This document shows, in pieces, positions 44,008 through 53,678 of a DNA stretch of 64,000 bases. Position 1 is the first letter of the stretch; every line of letters begins with the position of its first letter. Origin of the DNA: Pontimicrobium sp. SW4 (GTDB taxonomy: Bacteria > Bacteroidota > Bacteroidia > Flavobacteriales > Flavobacteriaceae); NCBI RefSeq assembly GCF_039954625.1, contig NZ_CP157199.1, positions 1,860,001 through 1,924,000 of the forward strand, written 5' to 3'. A program made the position numbers and the translations under genes. Under the pieces are notes generated by a model. The model was not told the DNA's origin, did not search any database, and worked only from the letters and a program-made list of their open reading frames with translations.

Positions 44008-44681
44008 CTGTTCGCTTTTATTAATTCAAAATGGAAGATTTTACCTTGATAAGTTGTTTTGATAAAAAAAGAATTAGGAGTAGAACTTACAATTTCATAA
44101 TTAAAAATATCTCCTTTATTACTAATCTGACCCTTAAACTCATCATTGCTTTCAACAAAAGTCAAGTCAAAATTACAATCTCCTTTTCTTTGAAACTCTA
44201 GCAAAGAATATGACTTTCCATTATTCATTGTTTCAACAAAAAACCTGTCTGATATTGACACATACGTCGTATCAACAACAACCTCATCTAGCTCAATTTC
44301 ATGAACATAATAGTAATTACCTTTAGTTAAATCATTACATTCTAACGCATTGGGCTCTTTAGTCTCAGGGATTTTTTCTTTTACAGTATCTTCAACTAGT
44401 TCAAGTGCATACTCACAATTCTTAGTAAAATGAACCCCAATCTTATCAAAAACGTCTTCGTTCAGTTCTGTAATCAGCTCAACCTTTTCGGCAACTAATA
44501 AGGCGTTTATATTTTTAAATAGAGCTGATTGCATACATGACTCAATCTCTTTATAACTTTTTATTTGTTTGCTTTCTGCACAATCACATATTTCTTTCGA
44601 AATATCATCATATACTGTTTGTCCGAAACAAAAGCTTACTGATACGATAGTCAAACAAAACATTATGGCTATTCTTTTCAT
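44004..44681 (-). CDS. Exported hypothetical protein
   Basis: 225 residues with a signal peptide (IMFCLTIVSVSFCFGQ). The first 110 residues are helical and contain two cysteines in ISKEICDCAESKQIKSYKE plus ESCMQSALF, a pattern seen in small secreted flavobacterial proteins. The second half is beta-rich (GNYYYVHEIELDEVVVD). No family is recognised. It overlaps both neighbours by 4 bases (PLP decarboxylase upstream, P1 peptidase downstream), a strong sign of translational coupling with them. Confidence 0.75.
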   Translation of the reverse strand: MKRIAIMFCLTIVSVSFCFGQTVYDDISKEICDCAESKQIKSYKEIESCMQSALFKNINALLVAEKVELITELNEDVFDKIGVHFTKNCEYALELVEDTVKEKIPETKEPNALECNDLTKGNYYYVHEIELDEVVVDTTYVSISDRFFVETMNNGKSYSLLEFQRKGDCNFDLTFVESNDEFKGQISNKGDIFNYEIVSSTPNSFFIKTTYQGKIFHFELIKANR

Positions 44682-46114
44682 ATTATTGTTTTAGTTAATC
44701 CTCTTTCTATCATAGCAATAGCTTTATCTATGGTTTCTAATTTAGTTCTAAATGACAATAAAGCCATACGGATTACAAACTTTCCATTTATTAAGGTAGA
44801 ACTTAAGAATATTTCACCATCGTTATGTAATTCTTTCAAAAGGGTTTCATTAAAATTATTTTCATTATCATTATTAGTAGGATACCAAAAATAGCTTACC
44901 GATAAATCTGGCTCAGGACCAACTTTAAAACCAATTTTTACTAATTCTTCTCTAAAATACTGAGTTAATAGTAACTTTTCTTCAAGACAAGCGATAAATG
45001 GTTCTATTCCATGTAACTGCAAGGGCAACCACATGCGTAAACTTCTAAAGTGTTTGGTTAGTTCTGGAGATACATCTGCTGGATTTACTGGCATATCATC
45101 ATCAATAGCATCTTGCATGTAGTTGGCACGATAATGATTGGAATGGTATACTGCATCTTTATCTTTAACTAATACAGCTCCAAGTCCGTAAGGAAGAAAC
45201 AATCCTTTATGAGGGTCAATCACTAAAGAATCTGCCATCTCTATGCCTTCAAATCGCTCTTTCACTCTATCAACAAGAATAAAAAAACCTCCATAAGCAC
45301 CATCAATATGATACCATAAATTATTTGCTTTTGCAATCTTCCCAATAGCTTGTAACGGATCGATTGCTCCAGTATCAGTTGTTCCAGCTGAAGCTATAAC
45401 TACAAAAGGATTTAGTCCTTCCCTTTTATCTTTCTCAATTTTTTGTTCTAAATCTGAAGCGATAATTCTTGAATATACATCTAACTTTAAATATCTAATT
45501 TGCACATCTTCCAAACCAATAATTCGAAGTGCTTTTTGAATACAATGATGCACTTGAGGGCTAGTATAAATAACACTTTTCTCAATTACAGCATTTTTAA
45601 TTCCATGTTTATCCCTTGCAGCAGTTAACGCAATTAAATTAGCTATAGAACCACCTGAAGTTAAATTTCCAATGGCAGAACCCGGAAAATTAAACATAGA
45701 TTTCATCCAGTTTAAAAGTTCATGCTCTATCGCAACACCTCCGGGACATGAATAATGCATTCCAACATATTCATTGGTAACGTCGACTAAATAATCTGCC
45801 AAGGATGATGTGTATATTCCTCCTCCAGGAATATAACCTAAGTGCCCTCCAGAAGCTGCATTAATTCCTTTTGCTGCTACCTCATTAGCATAAAGCTCTA
45901 AAATTTGCTCTATTGACTTTGTTTTATTGGTTACTTTAAAAATTTCAGGCGTTTCTTTATCTCCACAATATGCATTTGTTGTATCAATTGAATTAAGAAA
46001 TGAATTGGCGTAAGCATTTACTTTTTCTAAATATATATTTCTTTGAGCTTCATTTGGTTCAAGAGACTGAGACTTAGACTGTAAGCTTAAAATTTGGTGT
46101 TTAAGTTGATTCAC
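44678..46114 (-). CDS. PLP-dependent amino-acid decarboxylase
   Basis: 478 residues, group II pyridoxal-phosphate decarboxylase. Visible motifs: GHLGYIPGGGIYTSSLADYLVDVTN at the N-terminal side, GNLTSGGSIANLIAL, YTSPQVHHCIQKALRIIG, the cofactor-binding WYHIDGAYGGFF, and the Schiff-base lysine in VIDPHKGLFLPYG. Substrates of this group include tyrosine, tryptophan, glutamate, aspartate and 2,4-diaminobutyrate, and sequence alone does not choose. It is first in a three- or four-gene unit with an exported hypothetical protein, the P1 peptidase and TauE. Confidence 0.93.
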   Translation of the reverse strand: MNQLKHQILSLQSKSQSLEPNEAQRNIYLEKVNAYANSFLNSIDTTNAYCGDKETPEIFKVTNKTKSIEQILELYANEVAAKGINAASGGHLGYIPGGGIYTSSLADYLVDVTNEYVGMHYSCPGGVAIEHELLNWMKSMFNFPGSAIGNLTSGGSIANLIALTAARDKHGIKNAVIEKSVIYTSPQVHHCIQKALRIIGLEDVQIRYLKLDVYSRIIASDLEQKIEKDKREGLNPFVVIASAGTTDTGAIDPLQAIGKIAKANNLWYHIDGAYGGFFILVDRVKERFEGIEMADSLVIDPHKGLFLPYGLGAVLVKDKDAVYHSNHYRANYMQDAIDDDMPVNPADVSPELTKHFRSLRMWLPLQLHGIEPFIACLEEKLLLTQYFREELVKIGFKVGPEPDLSVSYFWYPTNNDNENNFNETLLKELHNDGEIFLSSTLINGKFVIRMALLSFRTKLETIDKAIAMIERGLTKTII

Positions 46115-46238
46115 TAAAATTGTTTTAAAAAATTAATTCTCATTTTTTGTAAGAATTAGTCACGTTTATTGTCCTAAAAATAAGCAAATTGATTTGTTTT
46201 TTTGTATCTTTAGTAGACACATCTTAAACTTATTTATT

Positions 46239-46472
46239 ATGGAATCTCATTATACTAAAATATATACAGGAAGTTTTATTATTGTTCAGCAATTAACGAC
46301 AAAACTAGAAGAGAATGGTATTACTGCTATTATAAAAGATGAAACAGAGTCTGGTAGATTGGCAGGTTTTGCCGCATCAATTCCAGGTTCCCAAGAAGTG
46401 TATGTACATGAAGATGAATTAGATAAAGCTGTTACTGTTGTGCAATCTGTTTTAGCAGAAATGGAGGCTTAA
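46239..46472 (+). CDS. DUF2007-type small protein
   Basis: 77 residues from the ATG at 46239; an open frame extends to 46194 but its extra residues (MFFCIFSRHILN) overlap the likely promoter region. The sequence YTGSFIIVQQLTTKLEENGITAIIKDE followed by SQEVYVHEDELDKA matches DUF2007, a putative signal-transducing fold of about 70 residues. No reaction is known. It stands alone between divergent and convergent genes. Confidence 0.88.
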   Translation: MESHYTKIYTGSFIIVQQLTTKLEENGITAIIKDETESGRLAGFAASIPGSQEVYVHEDELDKAVTVVQSVLAEMEA

Positions 46473-46520
46473 TTTAATGCGATAAACATTTGTAATTTAC
46501 TTTACTACATAAAATAAATA

Positions 46521-46550
46521 AGCCAAAAATCTTAGATTTTTGGCTTATTT
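46521..46550. terminator. Bidirectional terminator
   Basis: AGCCAAAAATC (46521-46531) pairs perfectly with GATTTTTGGCT (46535-46545). It separates the DUF2007 gene (+) from the convergent ABC-F gene (-). Confidence 0.8.
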
Positions 46551-46581
46551 ATACTTTCCATTGAAAACAAAAGTTCTCTAA

Positions 46582-48207
46582 TTATACATTAACTGAATAC
46601 ATTTTTTCTCGTAGCTCTTTAATTTTCGAGTTTTGCATATATTCATCAAAAGTTGTGTAACGATCTATAACTCCGTTAGGTGTTAATTCTACCACTCTAG
46701 TTGCCACAGTTTGAGCAAACTCATGATCATGTGTCGTAAATAACACGGTACCTTTAAAGTTCTTTAACGAATTATTAAAAGCAGTAATACTCTCTAGATC
46801 TAAGTGGTTTGTTGGCTCATCTAACATTAATACATTAGCACGCATCATCATCATTCTAGATAACATACAGCGTACTTTTTCTCCTCCTGATAACACATTT
46901 GATGTTTTTAAAGCTTCTTCTCCGCTAAAAATCATCTTTCCTAAAAACCCTCTTACGTAAACCTCTTCGCGTTCTTCTTCGGTAGTTGCCCATTGACGTA
47001 ACCAATCTACCAAAGTTAACTTGTTATCAAAAAAAGCACTATTATCTAGTGGTAAATATGATTGTGTTGTTGTAACTCCCCAAGCAAATTTTCCTGCGTC
47101 AGCTTTTTCGTTACCAGAAATGATTTGGTAAAAAGCTGTTGTTGCTCTAGAGTCTTTAGAATATATTACAACCTTATCTCCTTTTGCTAAGTTTAAGTCT
47201 ATATTACTAAATAATGTTTCTCCATCTAAAGATGCTGCTAAACCTTCAATATTTAATATTTGATCGCCAGCTTCTCTATCTCTTTCGAAAATAATTGCTG
47301 GATAACGGCGACTAGAACGCTTGATATCCGCAATGTTTAATTTTTCGATCATCTTTTTTCTACTCGTTGCCTGCTTAGACTTGGCAACGTTAGCTGAAAA
47401 ACGCCTAATAAATTCCTCTAGCTCCTTTTTCTTATCCTCAGCTTTTTTATTTTGTTGTGCGTGTTGTCTTGCAGCTAATTGAGATGATTCATACCAAAAT
47501 GAATAATTTCCTGAATAATGATTTATTTTGCTAAAATCAATATCAGAAATATGGGTACAAACAGCATCTAAAAAGTGTCTATCGTGAGATACCACAATCA
47601 CACAGTTATCATAATTTGCTAAGAAATTTTCTAACCAAGAAATAGTTTCGTAATCTAAATCATTGGTAGGCTCATCCATAATTAGTACATCGGGATTTCC
47701 AAAAAGGGCTTGTGCAATTAAAACACGTACTTTTTGTTTTCCATCCAAATCTTTCATTAAGGTATAATGAAAATCTTCTTTTATGCCTAGGTTTGATAGC
47801 ATTGCTGCTGCATCACTATCGGCATTCCAGCCATCCATTTCTTCAAATTGTACTTGAAGTTCTCCAATTTTTTCAGCATTTTCATCAGTATAATCTGCAT
47901 AAAGTGCATCAATTTCAGATTTAATCTTAAACAAAGGTTTGTTTCCTCTTAATACAGTTTCTAAAACAGGAAACTCGTCATATAAACTATGATCTTGCTC
48001 TAAAACAGACATACGTTTACCTGGTTCTAGATGTACATGTCCAGAAGTAGGGTCTTGTTTGCCTGCCAAAATCTTTAAGAATGTGGATTTCCCCGCACCA
48101 TTTGCTCCAATAATCCCATAACAATTCCCATTGTTGAAAGTAGTATTGACCTCATCAAATAGGACACGTTTACCAAATTGTACAGATAAGTTAGAAACTG
48201 ATAACAT
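46582..48207 (-). CDS. ABC-F family ATPase, YbiT type
   Basis: 541 residues closely following E. coli YbiT from end to end. First domain: Walker A GANGAGKST, Walker B LIMDEPTNDLD, but a degenerate signature (DLDGKQKVR). The ABC-F linker is present (RFSANVAKSKQATSRKKMIEK). Second domain: intact signature LSGGEKVR and Walker B MLDEPTNHLD, but the Walker A is lost (SKDSRATTAF). ABC-F proteins bind ribosomes to relieve stalls; they have no membrane part. Only one of the two composite ATP sites looks competent. Family assignment is secure; the biological target is not. Confidence 0.95.
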   Translation of the reverse strand: MLSVSNLSVQFGKRVLFDEVNTTFNNGNCYGIIGANGAGKSTFLKILAGKQDPTSGHVHLEPGKRMSVLEQDHSLYDEFPVLETVLRGNKPLFKIKSEIDALYADYTDENAEKIGELQVQFEEMDGWNADSDAAAMLSNLGIKEDFHYTLMKDLDGKQKVRVLIAQALFGNPDVLIMDEPTNDLDYETISWLENFLANYDNCVIVVSHDRHFLDAVCTHISDIDFSKINHYSGNYSFWYESSQLAARQHAQQNKKAEDKKKELEEFIRRFSANVAKSKQATSRKKMIEKLNIADIKRSSRRYPAIIFERDREAGDQILNIEGLAASLDGETLFSNIDLNLAKGDKVVIYSKDSRATTAFYQIISGNEKADAGKFAWGVTTTQSYLPLDNSAFFDNKLTLVDWLRQWATTEEEREEVYVRGFLGKMIFSGEEALKTSNVLSGGEKVRCMLSRMMMMRANVLMLDEPTNHLDLESITAFNNSLKNFKGTVLFTTHDHEFAQTVATRVVELTPNGVIDRYTTFDEYMQNSKIKELREKMYSVNV

Positions 48208-48409
48208 TTTTTTGCTTTTAAATTACTCAGATGATTAATGTTCGACAAATAAGTCTTCTTGAACCTACAAATTTAAGTATTTTACTCCTTGACGTAAAGC
48301 CCCTTGTAAGTTTCGCGCAAAAGTAGAAAAATCAATCCATTCAAGCAATTAAATAGCAGTCATAATAACATTTAACAACGCCTTAACATCAGTTTTAGTA
48401 TGCAAAACA

Positions 48410-48417
48410 TACTTTTG
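48410..48417 (+). promoter_or_regulatory. Candidate -7 box for the thioredoxin-like lipoprotein gene
   Basis: TACTTTTG matches TAnnTTTG exactly, 44 bases before the ATG at 48462. A small hairpin AATCTC/GAGATT (48433-48450) follows in the leader. Nothing else is recognisable in 48208-48461. Confidence 0.5.
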
Positions 48418-48461
48418 TAATGAAATAGGTAAAATCTCTCGATTGAGATTGCAGGATTACT

Positions 48462-49871
48462 ATGAAACAACTAATTGTTCTTATACTAGTTATCACCACA
48501 TTATTTGGCTGTAACACTAACGAAAATACTTGTGGTCAAGCTTATATTGGTGGTGAAATAATTAATCCGAGTAATGACTATGTGACACTTTTTAGAGATG
48601 GATTACTTATTGATACATTATTCTTAGATAAGAATAATCGTTTTTCTTATCAAATTGAAACACTAGACCCTGGTTTACATTCTTTTTATCATGGTAATGA
48701 AAATCAAGTTGCAATTATTGAGCCAAACGATAGTATTATGATTAGGTTAAATACATTTGATTTTGATGAGTCATTAGTGTTTTCTGGTCAAGGCTCGAAG
48801 AAAAACAACTACTTAATTAATATGTTCTTAAAACTTGAAGATGAAGAACATTTTATTTATGAAGCGTCTAAATTAAATCCAGAAAAATTTTTAAAGAAAC
48901 TTGATTCTATAAAAAATGAAAAATATCAGTCTTTAGATGCTTTTAAACAAAAATACTCACCTTCAGATTATTTTACCAACGTTGCCAAAATAGGTATTGA
49001 TTATAGTCACTACAGAGATAAAGAAATTTATGCCTATAGATACTTTGGTTCTAATGAGCCATTACCTTTAGATTCACTACCAAATGACTATTTTGATTTT
49101 AGGAAAGAAATTGACTATAATCGTGAAGATTTAAAAAAGTTTTACCCTTATTATAATTTTCTTTTTCCGCATTTTAACAATTTAGCAATGGAAAAGTATT
49201 TTGAAGATAATAATGAAGAAAAACTAGTAAGAACTAATATTAAATATCACTTAAACAAGCTTGAATTGATTGATGATATGGTTGATAATGAAATGATGAA
49301 AAATATTCTTTTAAAAATCCCAACCATAAACTTCTTAAATTATTCTACGTCTTTTGAAGATTCTGATGCTATGTTCAATTCCTTTATAGAAAAGAACGTA
49401 AGTAAACAAAACGAAGCCTATATAACAAATCTACATAAAACGCTAAATAGATTGCGTCCTGGAAATAACCTTCCAGATATTGAATTGCTCAACTTTAAAA
49501 ATGAAACAGCTACACTTAGCAACGTTACCAAAAGATCCACTGTTCTTTATTTTTGGACTAGTGCCAATAAGTATCATTTTAAAAACAGTCATGCAAAAGC
49601 GAATGAGTTAAAAATATTATACCCTAGCATTGACTTTATATCTATAAACATCAATTCTAATAATGAGTCTAATTGGAAACAATTATTAAAACAAAATAAT
49701 ATTGATGTTAGTAATGAGTATCGATTTAGAAATCCAGAAATTGCTAAAAAGCAATTGGCAATTCAATATATTATTAAAGTAATTGTTGTCGATAGAAATG
49801 ACAACATTATCACTTCTAACGCAAATTTATTCAAAAGCGACTTCAAGGATTTGCTAGATGAAATAAAATAA
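48462..49871 (+). CDS. Thioredoxin-fold lipoprotein lacking the CxxC
   Basis: 469 residues. A lipoprotein signal (VITTLFGCNT), a DUF4369-like beta-rich region (about 25-110, YIGGEIINPSNDYVTLF), a helical middle, and a C-terminal thioredoxin-like domain (about 330-469: LPDIELLNFKNETATLSN, TVLYFWTSANKYH). The usual WCxxC position reads WTSANK, so it has no redox pair and probably acts as a structural or binding protein. It ends in its own terminator. It is divergent from the ABC-F gene. Confidence 0.82.
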   Translation: MKQLIVLILVITTLFGCNTNENTCGQAYIGGEIINPSNDYVTLFRDGLLIDTLFLDKNNRFSYQIETLDPGLHSFYHGNENQVAIIEPNDSIMIRLNTFDFDESLVFSGQGSKKNNYLINMFLKLEDEEHFIYEASKLNPEKFLKKLDSIKNEKYQSLDAFKQKYSPSDYFTNVAKIGIDYSHYRDKEIYAYRYFGSNEPLPLDSLPNDYFDFRKEIDYNREDLKKFYPYYNFLFPHFNNLAMEKYFEDNNEEKLVRTNIKYHLNKLELIDDMVDNEMMKNILLKIPTINFLNYSTSFEDSDAMFNSFIEKNVSKQNEAYITNLHKTLNRLRPGNNLPDIELLNFKNETATLSNVTKRSTVLYFWTSANKYHFKNSHAKANELKILYPSIDFISININSNNESNWKQLLKQNNIDVSNEYRFRNPEIAKKQLAIQYIIKVIVVDRNDNIITSNANLFKSDFKDLLDEIK

Positions 49872-49900
49872 AAAAGACTACTTTAAAAGTAGTCTTTTTT
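49871..49900 (+). terminator. Terminator
   Basis: GACTACT (49876-49882) pairs with AGTAGTC (49888-49894), extended by A/T pairs and followed by T6. It lies right after the stop of the thioredoxin-like gene and may also serve the convergent transaldolase gene. Confidence 0.85.
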
Positions 49901-49925
49901 ATTTCTGTATATATAATTTAAGGGT

Positions 49926-50579
49926 TTAGTTGCCCTTTTTGTAATCTTCTAAAAACTTAGCTAAGCCAATATCTGTCAAAGGATGCTTTAATAAGCCTTC
50001 AATTGAACTTAAAGGTCCAGTCATAACATCTGCACCAAGTTTAGCACAATCAATAACGTGCATAGTATGACGTACTGAAGCAGCCAAAATTTGTGTTTCA
50101 AAAGCATAGTTATCGTATATGTGTCTAATTTCTCCAATAAGGTTTAAACCATCAGTAGAAATATCGTCTAGCCTACCAATAAATGGTGATACATAGGTTG
50201 CTCCAGCTTTTGCTGCTAATAATGCTTGTCCTGGAGAAAACACTAAAGTTACATTCGTTTTTACACCTCTTTCCGAAAAATATTTACAAGCCTTTATCCC
50301 ATCTTTAATCATAGGTAACTTAATAACTATTTGATCGTGTAATTCCGCTAAAGCTTCACCTTCTCTTACCATTCCTTCAAAGTCTGTAGAGATAACCTCA
50401 GCGCTAACATCACCATCAACAATATTGCAAATGTCAACATAGTGCTTTAAAATATTGTCATGTCCTGTAATGCCTTCTTTAGCCATTAATGATGGATTGG
50501 TAGTTACACCATCAAGTACTCCAAGATCTTGAGCTTCTTTTATCTGACTTAAATTAGCTGTATCAATAAAAAATTTCAT
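49926..50579 (-). CDS. tal: Transaldolase (fructose-6-phosphate-aldolase-like family)
   Basis: 217 residues, the short transaldolase/FSA class. The sequence [34 protein letters not shown], the Schiff-base lysine in [12 protein letters not shown], and [18 protein letters not shown] follow B. subtilis Tal closely, more than E. coli FsaA. It transfers dihydroxyacetone between sugar phosphates in the pentose phosphate pathway. Automated tools may label it fsa, since the two activities are hard to separate by sequence. Monocistronic. Confidence 0.92.
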   Translation of the reverse strand: MKFFIDTANLSQIKEAQDLGVLDGVTTNPSLMAKEGITGHDNILKHYVDICNIVDGDVSAEVISTDFEGMVREGEALAELHDQIVIKLPMIKDGIKACKYFSERGVKTNVTLVFSPGQALLAAKAGATYVSPFIGRLDDISTDGLNLIGEIRHIYDNYAFETQILAASVRHTMHVIDCAKLGADVMTGPLSSIEGLLKHPLTDIGLAKFLEDYKKGN

Positions 50580-50684
50580 TTAATTAACTTAGTTTTTAGT
50601 TGTGTTTAAATTTGTGGCGAATTTACAATATTAGGTGTGCTTTCAATTAAATTTTAATTAAAACATATTAACAACTTTTAAATG

Positions 50685-51488
50685 CTATAACTTATAATGA
50701 TTCATCAACAATTTTTCATAAACCTTATCAGGAAGAATACGTTTTAATACAATAGAGAATTTTTGCATAAACTCCCCTACTTTATAATGTACCTTAGGAT
50801 TTTTAGAATTAATCACTTTAAATATAGCTTTAGCCATCAATAAAGGATCTTGACCACTATCTACATGCTCATCCATTAGTTTTAAAGTATTTCCATAAGA
50901 TTCTTTATATGGTGAACTATTGTTAACAGGCGCATGATAACGTCCAGCAGCAATATTAGTCGCAAAATCTCCTGGAGCGACATTGGTCATGTTTATATTA
51001 AAATCCCTGATTTCCATTCTAAAGGCTTCAGTAATAAGCTCCAAAGCACCTTTACTTGCACTATAAACACCTCTGTATGGTAATCCCATATAACCTGCTA
51101 TAGAAGTAACATTAATTATTAATCCAGAATTCTGCCCACGCATATATGGTAATACAGCTTTAATAACATTTATTGGGCCAAAAAAGTTAGTATCAAAATT
51201 TCGTTTGATTTCTGCTTCAGGAATTTCTTCAATAGGCCCTGTTATTCCTGCTCCAGCATTATTAATAAGTACATCTATTTTTCCTTCATTACTTATTACT
51301 TTTTCAATACAATTTAAAATACTTTTATTATCAATAACATCTAAGGCAACAATTGGAAATTGGCTATCAGGATAATTTTGCGGATTTCTACTAGTACCAT
51401 AAACAATATAGCCCTTCTCTTTAAGAAACTCTCCAACAGATTTTCCTATTCCAGAGGAACCTCCAGTAATTAAAACAACTTTAGACAT
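50685..51488 (-). CDS. Short-chain dehydrogenase/reductase
   Basis: 267 residues, classical SDR. N-terminal cofactor motif TGGSSGIGKS, NNAGAG, catalytic serine in INVTSIAGYMG, and YxxxK in YSASKGALE. The residues after the first strand (YGTSRNP) suggest NADP(H). The C-terminal 60 residues are helical (FSIVLKRILPDKVYEKLL), typical of SDRs acting on lipids or steroids, but the substrate is unknown. It lies upstream of the transaldolase on the same strand, about 105 bases apart, and downstream of the SRP RNA gene. Confidence 0.92.
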   Translation of the reverse strand: MSKVVLITGGSSGIGKSVGEFLKEKGYIVYGTSRNPQNYPDSQFPIVALDVIDNKSILNCIEKVISNEGKIDVLINNAGAGITGPIEEIPEAEIKRNFDTNFFGPINVIKAVLPYMRGQNSGLIINVTSIAGYMGLPYRGVYSASKGALELITEAFRMEIRDFNINMTNVAPGDFATNIAAGRYHAPVNNSSPYKESYGNTLKLMDEHVDSGQDPLLMAKAIFKVINSKNPKVHYKVGEFMQKFSIVLKRILPDKVYEKLLMNHYKL

Positions 51489-51542
51489 GAAATTTTTAAG
51501 ATTAATTCAACCAAAAGTAAGAAACTTTATGGCACAAAAAAA

Positions 51543-51636
51543 GGCAAGCTACCTACATCACACCGCTACGACCATTTACCTTTGCTGCGTTCCCGCCCTG
51601 GAGGATTCAACAGGAGCTGGTTGTGTAGGACTTGCC
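51543..51636 (-). ncRNA. ffs: Signal recognition particle RNA (4.5S type)
   Basis: 94 bases on the minus strand. The ends pair as GGCAAGTCCTACA with TGTAGGTAGCTTGCC, and the conserved tip contains the SRP domain IV core GGGCGGGAACGCAGCAAAGG, the Ffh-binding site. The RNA guides nascent membrane and secreted proteins to the membrane with Ffh. It is preceded by an excellent Bacteroidota promoter. It lies between the SDR gene and the divergent glutaminyl cyclase gene. Confidence 0.93.
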
Positions 51637-51641
51637 GAGTG

Positions 51642-51671
51642 CAAAGATACAATCTTTTAATAGTTGTACAA
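51642..51671 (-). promoter_or_regulatory. Promoter of the SRP RNA gene
   Basis: On the minus strand a -33 TTG (51669-51671) and a -7 TATCTTTG (51642-51649) are separated by exactly 19 bases, and the RNA begins about 6 bases after the -7 box. This is the best Bacteroidota primary-sigma promoter in the window. Confidence 0.85.
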
Positions 51672-51726
51672 TGATTTTTTTTACTGAATTTAAATAAATA
51701 AATTGCTGAAAAATTCAATAAAAGCT

Positions 51727-52761
51727 ATGCGTTGCCTTAAAATTCTTACTATCATAGTATTACCAGTATTAATGATTGCTTGCGGTAGTAATTCTGAAAA
51801 AAAATCAAAGAATTTCTCAATCGAAACTAACACTACTAAAAATGCTATTTCTAATAGTGAAACTTTAACCTTATCTATTAAAAACTCAAAAAATCATATT
51901 ATTGACTCTGTAGTTTATAAAATGAATAATCAAAGAATTAATAATACTCTAGATTTAAGTAATAGTAAACTAGGAAAGCAAGTTATTGAAGCAACCGTAT
52001 ACTATAATCAACAAAACGAAACTGTTTCTACTAACATTATTATCCTTAATAGTTTTGCGCCTAAAATATATAGTTTTAATATAATTAATGAGTATCCACA
52101 CGATATCACTTCTTATACGCAAGGGCTTGAGTTTTATAATGGTGAACTTTATGAAAGTACAGGTCAACTAGGAAAATCTAAACTTAAAAAAGTAAACTAC
52201 AAAACTGGTGAAGTTATTAAAAATATTGATTTAGCTAAAGAATATTTTGGAGAAGGACTTACCATTTTAAATGATAAGCTATATCAACTCACTTGGCAAA
52301 GTGGTATTGGGTTTGTGTACGACGTAAATACTTTTGAAAAAAAGAGCAACTTTAAATACGGAAAAAGTAAAGAAGGTTGGGGAATTTGTAATGATGGGAC
52401 TGTACTTTACAAGAGTGATGGTACCGAAAATATTTGGCTTTTAGACCCTGAAACACTAGTTGAAAAAGATTATATTCAAGTATACAGAAACAAAGGTAAA
52501 GTTGAGAATTTAAATGAACTAGAATGGATTAATGGTAAAATATATTCTAATAGCTATCAAAATGATGGTGTTGCTATTATAAACCCAAAAAACGGTGCTG
52601 TGGAAGGATTAATTGATTTTTCTTCATTAAAGAAAAAGGTGAAACAACATCCAACTTTAGATGTTTTAAATGGTATCGCATACAACCCAGACACTAAAAC
52701 AATATTTGTAACTGGTAAACATTGGGACAAACTTTTTGAAATAGAGATAATAGAAAAATAG
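51727..52761 (+). CDS. Glutaminyl-peptide cyclotransferase, lipoprotein
   Basis: 344 residues from the ATG at 51727, preferred over a TTG at 51703 because it gives a proper signal (IVLPVLMIACGSN, lipobox LMIAC). The C-terminal 240 residues match the bacterial glutamine cyclotransferase family PF05096, a five-bladed beta-propeller: TSYTQGLEFYNGELYESTG, FGEGLTILNDKLYQLTW, GWGICNDGTVLYKSDG. It cyclises N-terminal glutamine to pyroglutamate on exported proteins. A preceding 90-residue immunoglobulin-like region is typical of flavobacterial members. Confidence 0.92.
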   Translation: MRCLKILTIIVLPVLMIACGSNSEKKSKNFSIETNTTKNAISNSETLTLSIKNSKNHIIDSVVYKMNNQRINNTLDLSNSKLGKQVIEATVYYNQQNETVSTNIIILNSFAPKIYSFNIINEYPHDITSYTQGLEFYNGELYESTGQLGKSKLKKVNYKTGEVIKNIDLAKEYFGEGLTILNDKLYQLTWQSGIGFVYDVNTFEKKSNFKYGKSKEGWGICNDGTVLYKSDGTENIWLLDPETLVEKDYIQVYRNKGKVENLNELEWINGKIYSNSYQNDGVAIINPKNGAVEGLIDFSSLKKKVKQHPTLDVLNGIAYNPDTKTIFVTGKHWDKLFEIEIIEK

Positions 52762-52943
52762 AAAGAACAGCAACAGGAAAATTTCTTTATGGATTAACAA
52801 ATTTTCTAAGAAAGAGTTATAGTTCAAAAAATTAAATCTTTTTTGTTAATTCTTAATTAAAATGCCTGTTAAAGTATCTTAATTAGTATTACTACTCTAT
52901 AAAAATGCCATTAATTTGAATATAACCAGCTTAAATTTAACCT

Positions 52944-53678
52944 TTGCTAAGATTCAAGTTATTTTCGTTTTTATTCTTATGCACAGTATTCACATATTCC
53001 CAAAATATTAAAGGGATTGTATATGATAATTTATCTACTGTAAAAGGGCTCACTGTTACAAATACAGCTCAAAAAGTAAAAACCTATTCCGATGATAAAG
53101 GTTACTTCACCATAAGTGCAAAAATAAATGACACATTAATATTTAGTTCATTATTTCATCAAACCAAAACATTGTTGGTTGAATCACATCACTTTAAAGA
53201 TATTATTGTTATTGAAGTCAAAAAAACTATCAATAATCTTGATGAGGTTTTAATTAAAAAGGAACCGGAACCTAAAGAATTTAACGAAAAAGAATATACT
53301 GTAACATTTAAGAATCAAATAAAAGAAGACATGAAACGTCGACCATATTTGTATGCCCCTCCACCAAGTGGTAATATTGATTTCGCTGCCATAGGTAAAT
53401 TAATAGGAAAGTTATTTAAACGTAAAAAAAATAGAAAACCACAGTTTACACCTTTATCTTACAAATCAATAGATTCTCTTTTTAATACTGATAGCTTTTT
53501 TAACGACAAACTTCTAACTGAAGAACTTAAAGTACCAAAAGAGTATAAATATCTTTTTTTTGAATATTGTGATGTTAAGCAAATAAACAATGACCTATTA
53601 AAAGACAGTAACAAGTTTTTATTGCTAGATGCATTTATGAAATGTAGCATTGAATTTTTAGAGTTTATAAAAAATTAA
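52944..53678 (+). CDS. Exported CarboxypepD-regulatory-like protein
   Basis: 244 residues from a TTG start. A signal peptide (MLRFKLFSFLFLCTVFTYSQ) is followed by a carboxypeptidase-regulatory-like beta sandwich (GIVYDNLSTVKGLTVTNTAQ, GYFTISAKINDTLIFSS), as in the N-termini of TonB-dependent receptors, then a basic helical tail (KLIGKLFKRKKNRKP). There is no plug or barrel, so it is a stand-alone protein. The start could differ, since no ATG is available, but the TTG gives an intact signal. Function unknown. Confidence 0.85.
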   Translation: MLRFKLFSFLFLCTVFTYSQNIKGIVYDNLSTVKGLTVTNTAQKVKTYSDDKGYFTISAKINDTLIFSSLFHQTKTLLVESHHFKDIIVIEVKKTINNLDEVLIKKEPEPKEFNEKEYTVTFKNQIKEDMKRRPYLYAPPPSGNIDFAAIGKLIGKLFKRKKNRKPQFTPLSYKSIDSLFNTDSFFNDKLLTEELKVPKEYKYLFFEYCDVKQINNDLLKDSNKFLLLDAFMKCSIEFLEFIKN

